From assembly GCA_023451735.1 (NCBI GenBank), contig JAEXYH010000050.1, positions 1-64,000 on the forward strand: a DNA stretch of 64,000 bases, given 5' to 3'. Position 1 is the first letter of the stretch. The number at the start of each line of letters is the position of its first letter. Origin of the DNA: Pseudomonadota bacterium (GTDB lineage: Bacteria > Pseudomonadota > Alphaproteobacteria > Rhizobiales > Rhizobiaceae). The notes beneath the pieces are model-generated. The model was not told the origin of the DNA and made no database searches. It was given only the letters and a program-made list of their open reading frames with translations. The position numbers and the translations under genes were made by a program. This document shows positions 1 through 9,037 of this stretch, in pieces.

Positions 1-2
1 CC

Positions 3-125
3 AACCATATCCAGGTCGTCTACGCGAACTCGGCGGCCGAAGCCGATCGCGCAGCGCTCGCCAAGGCCGCACTGGCGGCCGAACTCGGGCTCGAGGTCAA
101 CTTCTGCGGCGTCGAACTGGGGTGA
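3..125 (+). CDS. 3' end of an unrecognised gene (partial)
   Basis: The window opens inside a reading frame whose last 40 codons read NHIQVVYANSAAEADRA... to ...VNFCGVELG and stop at TGA. The piece is alanine-rich and mostly helical in character, with the codon use of its neighbours, so it is probably the true C-terminus of a protein that starts outside the window. I do not recognise the family and give no function. It points toward the minus-strand TRAP genes, so the two units converge. Confidence 0.5.
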   Translation, partial: NHIQVVYANSAAEADRAALAKAALAAELGLEVNFCGVELG

Positions 126-542
126 GGGAAGCTGCGATACGGACCAGATATCATCCGATATCCTGCACTGGTCGCCGCCATAGCGTGACGTAAAAGATAG
201 GCCGAAATCGCCACGGCAATCTCTTATTGAAGCTAAAAGAGATTGCGGTACAAGCCGCTTGTTCGATAGCAAGTCAAGCGCGTCGCGTTATGGCCCGTCT
301 ATGAGTTGATGAGCCGACGCACGGATTGCAGAGAACAGATTGCCTTGTTCCGAAGACAAGCGCCTAGCAATTCGGACCTGACTGAGCACATGGCTCGGGC
401 ATTGAATTCGTGACACATTTTGAGATAGCAAAATGCGGGCACGAGTTCGATTCTCACCAAGAGCGCAGCCCGGATGCAGCCGACGCTGTTCAATTGATCG
501 CCTAAATAGAGAAGCAGCGTTCTGGAAAAGCTTAAGATCCGT
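126..542. other. Intergenic stretch without a supported gene
   Basis: About 415 bases between the partial first gene and the convergent TRAP permease. The only clear structure is the inverted repeat at 216-246. Short open frames here have no recognisable features. A T-arm-like stretch near 445-460 was considered and rejected as a tRNA. Confidence 0.5.
216..246. terminator. Perfect 10-bp inverted repeat, possible terminator
   Basis: GCAATCTCTT and AAGAGATTGC form a perfect 10-bp stem around an 11-base loop, between two convergent units. There is no T-run after either arm, so an intrinsic terminator is possible but not certain; it may only be an mRNA-end structure. Confidence 0.4.
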
Positions 543-1826
543 TCAAAAGCCTGTCATCCGCGGCAACCAGGTTGAGATTGCAGGAAAGAATGTGATCAGT
601 CCCAGGATTACCAGATATGCGATCATGAACGGTGTCATCTCTCGAGAGATTTCGCTTACTCTGATCTTAACGACAGCGGATACGACATATAGCAACTGGC
701 CAACCGGCGGGGTAATCAATCCAATAGTCAGATTGAGAATGACGATCATGGCAAAATGGATAGGGTCTATGCCGAGTTGGAACGATATCGGTGCGAGGAT
801 CGGCACGAGGATCATGACGCCGGGCAGCGGGTCCATGAACAGTCCGAAAAGCAGCAGCAATACGTTGACCGCAAGCAGGAAAACGAATGGGCTAAGGTTC
901 CAGGAGATGATCACGTCGGCAAGATATTGTGGCACGCCTTCGATGATCAGCACCCAGGCGAAGGCACGGGCAGCTGCGAGAATAAGCAGAATACCGACGG
1001 TGATCATGGCCGAGCGGAATATGATGTCCGGCAAATCCTTCGGCTTCAAGGTGCGGTAGACGAACATACCGCAGACAAGCGAATAGAAAACCGCGATCAC
1101 CGAAGCTTCGGTCGGCGTGAAATAGCCGGCACGGATACCGCCGACGACAATGACGATCAGTGCGACAGCCGGGAGGGCGAAGATGGTTGTCGAGATCATT
1201 TCACGAACCGTCGGCCGCAAATCCATCGAGCGGTAATTGCGCTTGCGCGAGATATAAAAGTTCACGGCGCACATGGCGGCCGAGATCAGCAGGCCGGGAA
1301 TAACACCGGCAACGAAAAGCCCGCCGACCGAAACGCGATTATCCTGCAACGCATAGATGATCATGGTGATTGACGGGGGAATGATCGGATCGACGATCGC
1401 AACCGCTGCTGCGAGCGCCGAGGCGTAGCGTTTGTCGTAGCCGCTCTTTTCCATCATTCGGATGTTCATGGCGCCGGGGCCTGCCGCTGCTGCGAGCGCA
1501 GAGCCGGAAATCCCGGCGAACAGGGTGGTCGAGATGATGCTGGCATAGCCTAGGCCGCCGCGAGCGCGGCCAACGAACTGAGCGGCAAGACGGAGCAGAT
1601 GATGGGTGAGTGCACCGCCGGTCATAAGCTCCGCGGCCAGGATGAAGAAGGGCACGGCCAGCAGTGGAAAGCTATCCACACCGGAGAACATCTCCTTGAT
1701 GACGACGATCTGCGGATAATTGCTGCCAAGGATGACCGCAAGCCAGGTGGAGATCGCCAGCGTGAAGGCGACAGGGACGCCAACGGCCATGAGAACAGCG
1801 AAAGACGCAAAAAGAATGATGATCAT
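543..1826 (-). CDS. dctM: TRAP transporter large permease (DctM family)
   Basis: Encodes 427 residues, the usual length for the 12-TM subunit that couples sodium-driven uptake of an organic acid or related solute to the periplasmic binding protein. Hydrophobic segments run along the whole chain, and conserved DctM stretches are visible: GVPVAFTLA near the start, FAGISGSALAAAAGPGAMNI in the middle, DPIIPPS and LGLITPP-like NLTIGLITPPVGQ near the end. It is the last gene of a minus-strand dctP-dctQ-dctM set, 21 bases after the small permease. The substrate cannot be read from the sequence. Confidence 0.93.
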   Translation of the reverse strand: MIIILFASFAVLMAVGVPVAFTLAISTWLAVILGSNYPQIVVIKEMFSGVDSFPLLAVPFFILAAELMTGGALTHHLLRLAAQFVGRARGGLGYASIISTTLFAGISGSALAAAAGPGAMNIRMMEKSGYDKRYASALAAAVAIVDPIIPPSITMIIYALQDNRVSVGGLFVAGVIPGLLISAAMCAVNFYISRKRNYRSMDLRPTVREMISTTIFALPAVALIVIVVGGIRAGYFTPTEASVIAVFYSLVCGMFVYRTLKPKDLPDIIFRSAMITVGILLILAAARAFAWVLIIEGVPQYLADVIISWNLSPFVFLLAVNVLLLLFGLFMDPLPGVMILVPILAPISFQLGIDPIHFAMIVILNLTIGLITPPVGQLLYVVSAVVKIRVSEISREMTPFMIAYLVILGLITFFPAISTWLPRMTGF

Positions 1827-1847
1827 GATCGGGACTTCGACGTTAGA

Positions 1848-2357
1848 TTACGATGCTACGGGGGGCATATCGTCATCGCCCTGCAGCGCGGCCATGCCAC
1901 CTGCCAGATAGGCTTTCAGCACGAACAGCAGGTGCATGACGAGGAGGCCGAAGCCGATCGGGATCGCGAGATATATGTAACCAAACGGAATACGTGTCGA
2001 TGGGGTCATCTGGAACATAGTGCGCCCCACATAGATCTTGCCGACCCAGATCATAACGGCGAAAAACGCCATCATGATCATGGCGACCGCAATCCGCATC
2101 AGCCTTGCATTACGTGGGCTTGCCGAGAGCTGGAAATTATCGACGGCTGTGAGGCCGCCATGTCTCAAGGTAATGCCGGCACCGATGAATGTCAGCCAGA
2201 TCATCATATGTCGGGCGACTTCATCCGACCAGGTAATCGAATGATTGGTGAAATAGCGCAGCGAGATGTTGGCGAAGACGAGGATCGCCATGGCTGAAAG
2301 CAACAGGATCAGCGCCCAGCGATTGGCCTCCACGAAGATATATTCGAATTTCCGCAT
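1848..2357 (-). CDS. dctQ: TRAP transporter small permease (DctQ family)
   Basis: A 169-residue, four-TM protein, the DctQ partner of the large permease. The hallmark segment ITWSDEVARHMMIWLTFIGA is present after the first two helices. I start at MRKFEYIF because GAGAGGAAGG lies just ahead of it; an in-frame ATG six codons upstream lacks such a site. It lies between the binding-protein gene and dctM in one operon. Confidence 0.9.
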   Translation of the reverse strand: MRKFEYIFVEANRWALILLLSAMAILVFANISLRYFTNHSITWSDEVARHMMIWLTFIGAGITLRHGGLTAVDNFQLSASPRNARLMRIAVAMIMMAFFAVMIWVGKIYVGRTMFQMTPSTRIPFGYIYLAIPIGFGLLVMHLLFVLKAYLAGGMAALQGDDDMPPVAS

Positions 2358-2422
2358 TGCCTTCCTCTCCCCCACATGCCACCCCAGACTGTCCGGTCTG
2401 GGGTTTGCGATAGCTGCGCGCC

Positions 2423-3415
2423 TTACTTGGTCGCGATGATCTGGTCGATCAGCTCTTTGGTGTAGGTTTCATAATATCCGTCGTAGGCGGACTGAATGGA
2501 CTTCTGGAAGACAGCCTTCTGCTCGTCGCTCAGCACGTTGACCTGCATGCCCGCGGCCTTGGCCGTCTCGACGCCATTCTTTTCCGAGTTGTCGACGAAA
2601 GCTCGCATGGCTTCCTTGCCCTTGAGGGCCCCGTCGGCGAAGATTTTCTTTTCATCGTCAGACAGATTGTCCCAGAAGGATGGGGATACGATCAGCATAG
2701 CTGGCGAATAGACATGTCCGGAAACAGTCAGATATTTCTGAACTTCCCAGAGCTTGGCCGAGACGATGACCGACAACGGGTTTTCCTGACCATCGATGGC
2801 ACCCTGCTGCAGTGCCGGAATGACTTCCGGCCAAGACATCGGCGTAGGCGCCGCTCCGGCGGTTTCGAAAGCCGTAATATGGACAGGATTTTCCATCGTG
2901 CGAATCTTCAGGCCAGCGAGATCTTCCGGTTTTTCGATCGGCTGGCGATTGTTGGTAATGTGGCGAAAGCCCTGTTCGCCCCACGCAAGTGCAATCAGTT
3001 CGCGATCTTTGAACTTAGCAAGAATGCCTTCGCCAATCGGGCCATCAAGAACCGCACGGGCATGTGGCAAATCGCGGAACAGAAAGGGTATGTCGGTAAC
3101 ACCGATTTCCGGCACGAAATTCGAAAGTGCACCCGACGAGACGACGACCGCCTGAACGCCTGTGCCGAGCTGGAGCCCTTCGATCACTTCACGCTCGCCG
3201 CCCTGGGCGGAAGAGGGGAAATGCACGAACTTGAATTTGCCCTGGCTGGCTTCGGTGACATATTTGTCCCAGCCATCAGCGGCCGCGCCATAGTGGGAAT
3301 CGCGCGCGAGTGCGTAGGCGATCTTGACTTCGGTGGACTGAGCGAATGCACCCGTTGTCCAGCTCGTGGCGGCCAAAATCCCGGCTAGCGCTAGCCGATT
3401 GAACAATGAAATCAT
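2423..3415 (-). CDS. dctP: TRAP transporter substrate-binding protein (DctP family)
   Basis: The first gene of the TRAP operon, 330 residues. It begins with a signal peptide (MISLFNRLALAGILAATSWTTGAFA) and continues with the DctP fold: a YALARDSHYG substrate-site segment, the GLKIRTMENPVH core with the conserved arginine, and the LQQGAIDGQENPL motif. I take the ATG at 3415, directly preceded by GGGAGGGGAG; upstream in-frame codons would put 30 residues ahead of the signal peptide. The exported protein captures the solute in the periplasm for DctQM. Ligand unknown. Confidence 0.92.
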   Translation of the reverse strand: MISLFNRLALAGILAATSWTTGAFAQSTEVKIAYALARDSHYGAAADGWDKYVTEASQGKFKFVHFPSSAQGGEREVIEGLQLGTGVQAVVVSSGALSNFVPEIGVTDIPFLFRDLPHARAVLDGPIGEGILAKFKDRELIALAWGEQGFRHITNNRQPIEKPEDLAGLKIRTMENPVHITAFETAGAAPTPMSWPEVIPALQQGAIDGQENPLSVIVSAKLWEVQKYLTVSGHVYSPAMLIVSPSFWDNLSDDEKKIFADGALKGKEAMRAFVDNSEKNGVETAKAAGMQVNVLSDEQKAVFQKSIQSAYDGYYETYTKELIDQIIATK

Positions 3416-3796
3416 GTATCTCCCCTCCCTTAGGTGATGCACGTAAGCGTGATCGTATAAAGTGATGATCTCCATCCGCGAAAAATTACCAAGCGTCAAG
3501 TTCATCGCAATCAGATGTTGACCTGTTCGACAAACCGTTCGACTTCATTGCGGGCAGAATTCGATCCCGCTTCAGTAACGTTGTGTCCGGAGCATTTTCC
3601 TATTCAAACCGCAGGCCGCATGCCCTGTCGACCGTGCGGGACGTTGTCCAACCTGTGCAGGTTGTAGCGGGGCGGTGAGGACGATGTCATCGACGCCGCC
3701 GTCCAGCTATCGTTTGCAAGGTTCGCTTGCCTCCAGGTTGGGTTGACAGTATTCCGAGCATTCGGCCACAAGGGGTAGATTAAGGCTGGAGGTTTC

Positions 3797-4630
3797 ATGG
3801 TCGAGCCTATTTCCCAAATTGTGACACGCGTCTCAGCAACCAGGCTTGAGGCCTGCGAATTGACGCTGGTCTATGGCGAGCGGACGATTTCGCAGAATCT
3901 GTCTTTCAAGGTACGCGATGGTCTCTTCACCGTAATAGTGGGGCCAAATGCCTGTGGTAAGTCCACGCTTTTAAGGGCGCTCGCGCGTATCATCCGGCCA
4001 GGCGCCGGCCATGTCGTCCTCGATGGCAAGGAAATCAAGCGTATTCCAGCCCGTGAAGTCGCCCGTACCCTCGGCCTTCTGCCGCAAAGTTCGGTGGCAC
4101 CGGACGGGATTACGGTTGCCGATCTCGTGGCGCGGGGACGGTATCCGCACCAGTCCTTCCTGCAACGCTGGAGCCAGGCGGATGAGGATGCGGTCGCATG
4201 GGCAATGTGCACTGCGCGGGTGGAGGAGCTTGCCGATCGTGCCGTGGACGAGCTCTCCGGCGGGCAGCGCCAGCGCGTGTGGATCGCCATGGTGTTGGCA
4301 CAGGAAACGCCGCTTCTCCTGCTCGACGAACCGACGACCTTCCTCGACATCGCTCACCAGATCGAACTTCTCAATCTCCTGCGCGATCTCAACCGACGCC
4401 AGGGAAACACGGTCGTTGCGGTTCTGCACGATCTCAACCAGGCCTGCCGCTATGCGGATCACATCGTCGCCATGCGCGATGGGTGTATCGTTGCAGAAGG
4501 AAATCCGCGCGACGTCATGACCGCCGATCTTGTGAAGGCTGTTTTCGGGCTCGCCGCCATCGTCATCGACGATCCTGTAACCGGCGACCCGATGGTCGTA
4601 CCGCTCGATGAGCCGGTTTCGTCCGATTAA
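3797..4630 (+). CDS. Ferric-siderophore ABC transporter ATP-binding protein (FepC/FhuC-like)
   Basis: 277 residues. Walker A GPNACGKST is at 49-57, the signature LSGGQRQR at 153-160 and Walker B LLLLDEP at 173-179, followed by TTFLDIAHQ, which is typical of the FecE/FepC branch. The segment LGLLPQSSVAPDGITVADLVARGRYPHQ is also characteristic of siderophore ATPases. It energises the FepD/FepG-like permeases encoded next door, but on the opposite strand: its end is only 9 bases from the end of fepG, so it needs its own promoter in the 290-base gap upstream. Start chosen for the GGAGG at 3788-3792. Confidence 0.92.
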   Translation: MVEPISQIVTRVSATRLEACELTLVYGERTISQNLSFKVRDGLFTVIVGPNACGKSTLLRALARIIRPGAGHVVLDGKEIKRIPAREVARTLGLLPQSSVAPDGITVADLVARGRYPHQSFLQRWSQADEDAVAWAMCTARVEELADRAVDELSGGQRQRVWIAMVLAQETPLLLLDEPTTFLDIAHQIELLNLLRDLNRRQGNTVVAVLHDLNQACRYADHIVAMRDGCIVAEGNPRDVMTADLVKAVFGLAAIVIDDPVTGDPMVVPLDEPVSSD

Positions 4631-4639
4631 TGGGGCGGG

Positions 4640-5698
4640 TCAGCCTCGTTTCCGTGTCAGGAGCCAGAGAAGGTAGAGACCGCCGACGAGACCTGTTGTG
4701 CGGCCTATGGGTAGAACGAGGTTGGCTGCGATGTACTGGGTCACGAGATCCGCGACCACAAGCAGGAAAGCCCCCATGGCTGCGGCGCTGAACACGGGAA
4801 TGCCGCGCGAAGCGGTCAGCCGACCAGCGAGCTGAGGTGCAGCTAACGCCAGAAAGGCGATCGGCCCTGCCGCACCGGTGGCGACACCTGCAAGCAGAAC
4901 CGCACAGGCAATCATGGCAAATCGCGTCTTCTCGACATGGACGCCGAGTTGACGGGCAAGATCGTCTCCCATTTCGATCATCCGCAGTCTGGTTGCGGCG
5001 AGGCCGACAAGCGGGACGAGCAGGAGCGCGCCACTCATCACAGTCCAGGCGTGATCCCAGTTACGGGCATCGAGCGAGCCGGCAAGCCAAAGGTTGGCGG
5101 CGATCGCATTGTCGAGATCACCTTTCACGAGCATAAGTCCGTTAAGGGCATTCAGCGTCGCTCCGGCGCCGATACCGATCAGAACCAGACGATACCCCCC
5201 GGTCGCGCCCTGCTTGAACGACAGTAGATAGACGATGGTCGCCGTCACCAGCCCACCAAGCATGGCCGACAGGGCGACTGCCAGGGAGCTACCACCAAAG
5301 AGGACGATCTGCACCAGCGCGCCCGTCGCGGCACCCGTCGTGAAGCCGATCATATCGGGCGAGCCGAGCGCATTGCGGGATACCGACTGGAATACGGCGC
5401 CCGAAACGCCGAGGGAGGCGCCGGCAAAGATTGCGACAAGCAGGCGCGGCAGGCGCAGATTGAGAATGACCTGCTGCCGCATGCCGCCTTCCCCATGCCC
5501 CAGGAGTGTTGCCAGGACGTCCATGAAGGGAACGGGCACGCGACCGAGGGTGATGGCAAAAAGTGCGGCAAACAGGATGAGAACCATCAGGCACAGCGTA
5601 ACCGCGATCGGGCGAGCGGCGATTGTGAAGGACATGTGCCGCCTACGCCAGACAAACCGGCGGGGAGCGCTAGCCGAAGGGTCGGATGCGCGGCTCAT
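4640..5698 (-). CDS. Ferric-siderophore ABC transporter permease (FepG/FecCD family)
   Basis: 352 residues with an N-terminal basic stretch and about nine or ten hydrophobic segments. FecCD-family motifs are clear: LRLPRLLVAIFAGASLGVSG, SPDMIGFTTGAATGA and GPIAFLALAAPQLAGRL. It is one half of the inner-membrane channel for an iron-siderophore complex. The start overlaps the stop of the upstream permease by ATGA, so the two are translationally coupled. A second possible start (MSFTIAAR) lies 21 codons downstream. Confidence 0.92.
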   Translation of the reverse strand: MSRASDPSASAPRRFVWRRRHMSFTIAARPIAVTLCLMVLILFAALFAITLGRVPVPFMDVLATLLGHGEGGMRQQVILNLRLPRLLVAIFAGASLGVSGAVFQSVSRNALGSPDMIGFTTGAATGALVQIVLFGGSSLAVALSAMLGGLVTATIVYLLSFKQGATGGYRLVLIGIGAGATLNALNGLMLVKGDLDNAIAANLWLAGSLDARNWDHAWTVMSGALLLVPLVGLAATRLRMIEMGDDLARQLGVHVEKTRFAMIACAVLLAGVATGAAGPIAFLALAAPQLAGRLTASRGIPVFSAAAMGAFLLVVADLVTQYIAANLVLPIGRTTGLVGGLYLLWLLTRKRG

Positions 5699-6735
5699 AA
5701 CTTCGATATCCGGTGGCGGCGAACAAGCGCGATGAAGAACGGTCCACCCATCACTGCCACCATTATGCCAACACCGACCTCGCCGGGTGGCGCGATCACT
5801 CGCCCGAGCGCGTCAGCACTGACCGTCAGGAGAGCTGCGATCATCATGGCATAGGGGAGCAGCCAGCGATGGCCGGGACCGGTGATCAGTCTGGCAATAT
5901 GGGGAGCGGTCAAGCCAACGAAACCGATCGGCCCGGCAGCAGCCGTTGCTGCGCCGCAAAGCGTGATCACGGCAAGCGCCGAAAAGCTCCAGATATATAA
6001 CGGATTGCCACCGAGCGCCTTAGCCAGGTCTGCGCCAAGCGCTGCCGTATCCAGTGCTTTTGTCAGCGCGAAAGCGATTGCAATCCCGATGGATGAAAGG
6101 ATGAAGGCGGGCAGGAGAACTGCGTAGCTGCGTCCCTGCAGGGAACCAACCGACCAGTTACGGAACTGGTCGAAGACCTGTTCATCGCTATTGACCAGAA
6201 CGATTTGAGTCAGTGACATCAAGACTACGGAAAGAGCAGCACCGGCCAGTACCACGCGCACCGGATCACCGCTTCCAGTGAGATTTCCGAGCAGATAGAC
6301 AGCGGCCCCGGCCAAGGCGGCGCCGGCGATGCCGAATGCCATATAGGCCGTAACATCGGTTATGCCGAAAAGGGCGATGGCTCCGGTGACCGCCATCGCC
6401 GCCCCGGCGTTAATGCCGAGGATCCCGGGATCGGAGAGTGGATTGCGTGTAAGCGCCTGCATGATCGTGCCGGCTGCTCCGAGCGCTGCACCAACCACGA
6501 TAGCGAGTAAGGTACGGGGAACGCGCAGCAATCGGACCAGAAGATGGTCGCTGTCAGCCGCGTCGAAATGGGTGATTGCACCCCATGTGGTCGCCAGCGA
6601 GATGGGGCGCGCGCCGGCGACGATTCCGAAGAGAATTGCAGTAAAAAGCAGAAGGCCCAAGACAACGAGCCCGGACATCAGTCGCCGCTTGCCTGTGCGC
6701 TTCGGCGGCGCTGCTTCTCTCGACCTATAAAACAA
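5695..6735 (-). CDS. Ferric-siderophore ABC transporter permease (FepD/FecCD family)
   Basis: The second FecCD permease. It shows LVRLLRVPRTLLAIVVGAAL, NPLSDPGILGINAGAAMAVT and GPIGFVGLTAPHIARL, the family's defining stretches. The long reading frame extends into the 3' end of the binding-protein gene, so the true start must be later. I choose the TTG at 6735, four bases past that stop with a GGAAA ahead (346 residues); an ATG at 6678 is the alternative. Operon order is binding protein, FepD-like, FepG-like. Confidence 0.88.
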   Translation of the reverse strand: MFYRSREAAPPKRTGKRRLMSGLVVLGLLLFTAILFGIVAGARPISLATTWGAITHFDAADSDHLLVRLLRVPRTLLAIVVGAALGAAGTIMQALTRNPLSDPGILGINAGAAMAVTGAIALFGITDVTAYMAFGIAGAALAGAAVYLLGNLTGSGDPVRVVLAGAALSVVLMSLTQIVLVNSDEQVFDQFRNWSVGSLQGRSYAVLLPAFILSSIGIAIAFALTKALDTAALGADLAKALGGNPLYIWSFSALAVITLCGAATAAAGPIGFVGLTAPHIARLITGPGHRWLLPYAMMIAALLTVSADALGRVIAPPGEVGVGIMVAVMGGPFFIALVRRHRISKL

Positions 6736-6739
6736 GGCG

Positions 6740-7690
6740 TCAGTTTCCAAACTTGGCGAGGATGCCGTCGACGATCTCCTTGCCGCTGTAATAATCGATG
6801 CGGAAGGAGTGGACGCCAAGACCATAGACCTGACCATTCTTGACAGAGGGTAGGTTCGCAAGCAGGGGATCATTGCGGAAGGCTGCCGCCTTGCTGTCGT
6901 CTACCCGCAGAACGAAGGTGGTCTCGGCTTTCAAATCCACAAGGCGTTCGTAATCCGTCCAGACGAAGTCATCGCGGCTTGCCGCCTGTGTGTGCCAAGC
7001 CGGATCGGGTGCCTCGATGTCGAAACCAAGCTCTGCGAGAAGCGCTGCGTGCGGACCACTCGGTCGCCCGATCGGATTGCTCTGACCCGCCCCATTGAAG
7101 CTGACGATATTGGCCTTGCCGGTTGGCACTTTGATCTTGGCCCGGGCGCTAGCAACGTAAGCGTCGAAATCGGCGATAGATGTTGAAGCCTCTTCCTCCA
7201 ACCCGGTCGCTTTACCCAGTTCGGTTGCAAGCTCCTGCCAGGAAAGGGCGCCGTCATCGACGAGAATGGTCGGCGCAACCTGCCGGAATGCGTTGAGCTG
7301 ATCCTTGGTTGAGCCGGCGCCGCTTGCCGTCACGACGATGAGGTCGGGTTCGGTGGCGTATACGGCTTCAAGGTCAACTTTGCCGGCCGGCCAGGCATTT
7401 TCGATTTTGTGCTTGTTGGCGACTTGCTCCCACTGAGCAAAAAACCGGCCGTTCGCGGCGGAGCCACTGGCGACAACCGGAGCCTTGATCGCCAGAAGCG
7501 TGCCGGTCAGCGTGACGGAGGTCGAGAGGATACGTTTCGGCTTGGACGGAATTTCCGTCCGGCTGCCATCGACATTGGTAAAACTGCGTGGCCACATCTC
7601 GGTAGCGGAAGCCTGCGACCAGAACAAGAGCGATGCAATCGCTGCAGTAACGATTCGCACAGCGAATCGGCTGGTTGTCGCAAACCTCAT
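6740..7690 (-). CDS. Iron-siderophore periplasmic binding protein (FepB/FhuD-like)
   Basis: 316 residues with a signal peptide (about residues 1-29, ending ASA). It then follows the class III binding-protein fold: TEIPSKPKRILSTSVTLTGTLLA in the first lobe, EAVYATEPDLIVVTASGAG in the helix region and VYGLGVHSFRIDYYSGKEIVDGIL at the end. It delivers the ferric siderophore to the FepD/FepG-like channel. It heads the minus-strand permease operon and sits 146 bases downstream of the AraC-type regulator, transcribed in the same direction. Confidence 0.9.
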   Translation of the reverse strand: MRFATTSRFAVRIVTAAIASLLFWSQASATEMWPRSFTNVDGSRTEIPSKPKRILSTSVTLTGTLLAIKAPVVASGSAANGRFFAQWEQVANKHKIENAWPAGKVDLEAVYATEPDLIVVTASGAGSTKDQLNAFRQVAPTILVDDGALSWQELATELGKATGLEEEASTSIADFDAYVASARAKIKVPTGKANIVSFNGAGQSNPIGRPSGPHAALLAELGFDIEAPDPAWHTQAASRDDFVWTDYERLVDLKAETTFVLRVDDSKAAAFRNDPLLANLPSVKNGQVYGLGVHSFRIDYYSGKEIVDGILAKFGN

Positions 7691-7836
7691 GGCTGCATTC
7701 TCCGCTGACGGCTGGGGAAGGGCAGGGGCCGTGCCGTCCGCTCGAAGCCCGTGCGGGCGGGAGCATTAGCACCACTGACCGTCCGTCGCTACCCGAAACA
7801 TGAGCGCAGTCCGCAAGATTGTTGCGACTGCGTCAC

Positions 7837-8862
7837 TCAGCCCTCGGCCGTACCGACCTGCCGGCGCAACGACGAAGGGGGATAACCGAAATGCTTGCGA
7901 AATGCAGTCGTGAAGTTGGATAGGTGGACGTAGCCCGCTTCGTAGGCGATGTCGGAAATGCTGCGATTGCTGAAGAGAAGCGCCTGACGCGCTTCGGACA
8001 GCCACCGATTTCTGATGAATTCGTTCAGCGAGCAATGATGTGCCTTGCGCACCAATCGCTGCAGCGTTGCCTGGCTCGCGCCGAGTTCGCTCGCCATATC
8101 GGCAACCGCCAGTTCCTGCGCCGAATGGCGGTCGATATACTGCACCAGTGCATAGATGCGCTGCTGTTCGGCTGCCGTCAGGTTTGTCGGCGGCATGACC
8201 GCATCGGGGTTCGAGCCGAAGGCTGCCGTCAGCGCTTCATAGACGATGGCAAGCGTGTGGCTTTCCAGAAGAACCGCGGAAAACGGTGGTTTGCGGGCGG
8301 CGATGTCAAACATCTGCCGCGCCAGGAACTCCACCTTGCGATTGGGCTGCCACTGCCAGAAGCCGTGTTCTCCAGACAGAAGTGCCCGGAAGTTGTCCGG
8401 AGCTTGGCTTGTCTGTGAAAAGCGCTGGAGCCAATCGCGCGACATGCCGATGACCATCTTGTCGAGATACTGGCCCTTTCGCGCCCGCCGGCGAAGGCGC
8501 GCACCGCTTTCGTGGGAAACGATGATCGCCGCGGATTGCCAGCGCCCCTGCGCGGTGCGCTGCGGCATGGGCATTGGCACTCCATTCAGCGAGGCTTCGA
8601 CAAAGCCTTCGAGGAAAATCTTGATGCAGACCTGCGCGTCGAGCGCCACTTCCATTTCAAGGTCGTCGACCTGCATACGACGTCCGAAATTGACGTGGAT
8701 GCCATTCATCCGCACTTGGCCCGCTAGGCCGCATGCGACAACAGCGTCACCCTGATCGCCACCGTCGAGCACGCGCACGCCGTTCTTGCGCAGCTCACGC
8801 CGCGTCAGGACCGGATTGGGATTGGCAACCACGGGCGGAAGGGGATCGACGGCGCTGTTCAC
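7837..8862 (-). CDS. AraC-family transcriptional regulator (PchR-like)
   Basis: About 341 residues. The C-terminal third carries the double helix-turn-helix: ELAVADMASELGASQATLQRL and ISDIAYEAGYVHLSNFTTAF, ending FGYPPSSLRRQ. The N-terminal part matches the ligand-sensing region of PchR-type regulators, which activate siderophore receptor genes when the ferric siderophore is present. I start at the GTG at 8862 because AGGAG lies five bases ahead; an ATG five codons upstream has no ribosome site. It is divergent from the TonB-dependent receptor gene, its probable target. Confidence 0.9.
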   Translation of the reverse strand: MNSAVDPLPPVVANPNPVLTRRELRKNGVRVLDGGDQGDAVVACGLAGQVRMNGIHVNFGRRMQVDDLEMEVALDAQVCIKIFLEGFVEASLNGVPMPMPQRTAQGRWQSAAIIVSHESGARLRRRARKGQYLDKMVIGMSRDWLQRFSQTSQAPDNFRALLSGEHGFWQWQPNRKVEFLARQMFDIAARKPPFSAVLLESHTLAIVYEALTAAFGSNPDAVMPPTNLTAAEQQRIYALVQYIDRHSAQELAVADMASELGASQATLQRLVRKAHHCSLNEFIRNRWLSEARQALLFSNRSISDIAYEAGYVHLSNFTTAFRKHFGYPPSSLRRQVGTAEG

Positions 8863-8933
8863 ACAGGTCTCCTGCATAACTTTATGCGTGATTAACGAAA
8901 GCGGATGTTTCCAAGACCACGTATACGAATACA

Positions 8934-8948
8934 TGAAATATGCACTCA
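8934..8948. promoter_or_regulatory. IRO-type motif (TGA-N9-TCA), candidate RirA iron-repression site
   Basis: TGA at 8934-8936 and TCA at 8946-8948 are separated by exactly nine bases, the form described for the iron-responsive operator of the rhizobial regulator RirA. It lies in the divergent gap between the AraC regulator and the receptor, 90 bases before the receptor start. The motif is short enough to occur by chance, so position is the main support. Confidence 0.45.
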
Positions 8949-9037
8949 AGAATAGCCGCGACGGGGGATGTCCGGCACTGATGTCGCGCGACGGGCGGCA
9001 TAGGTGCGGAAAGAGCTGGTCGTCCGGGGGTATGGGA

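Noticed and set aside
440..470. T-arm-like stretch GAGTTCGATTCTC suggesting a tRNA or tRNA 3' end
   Set aside because: No acceptor stem, D-arm or anticodon arm can be built around it; a chance match or at most a very decayed fragment.
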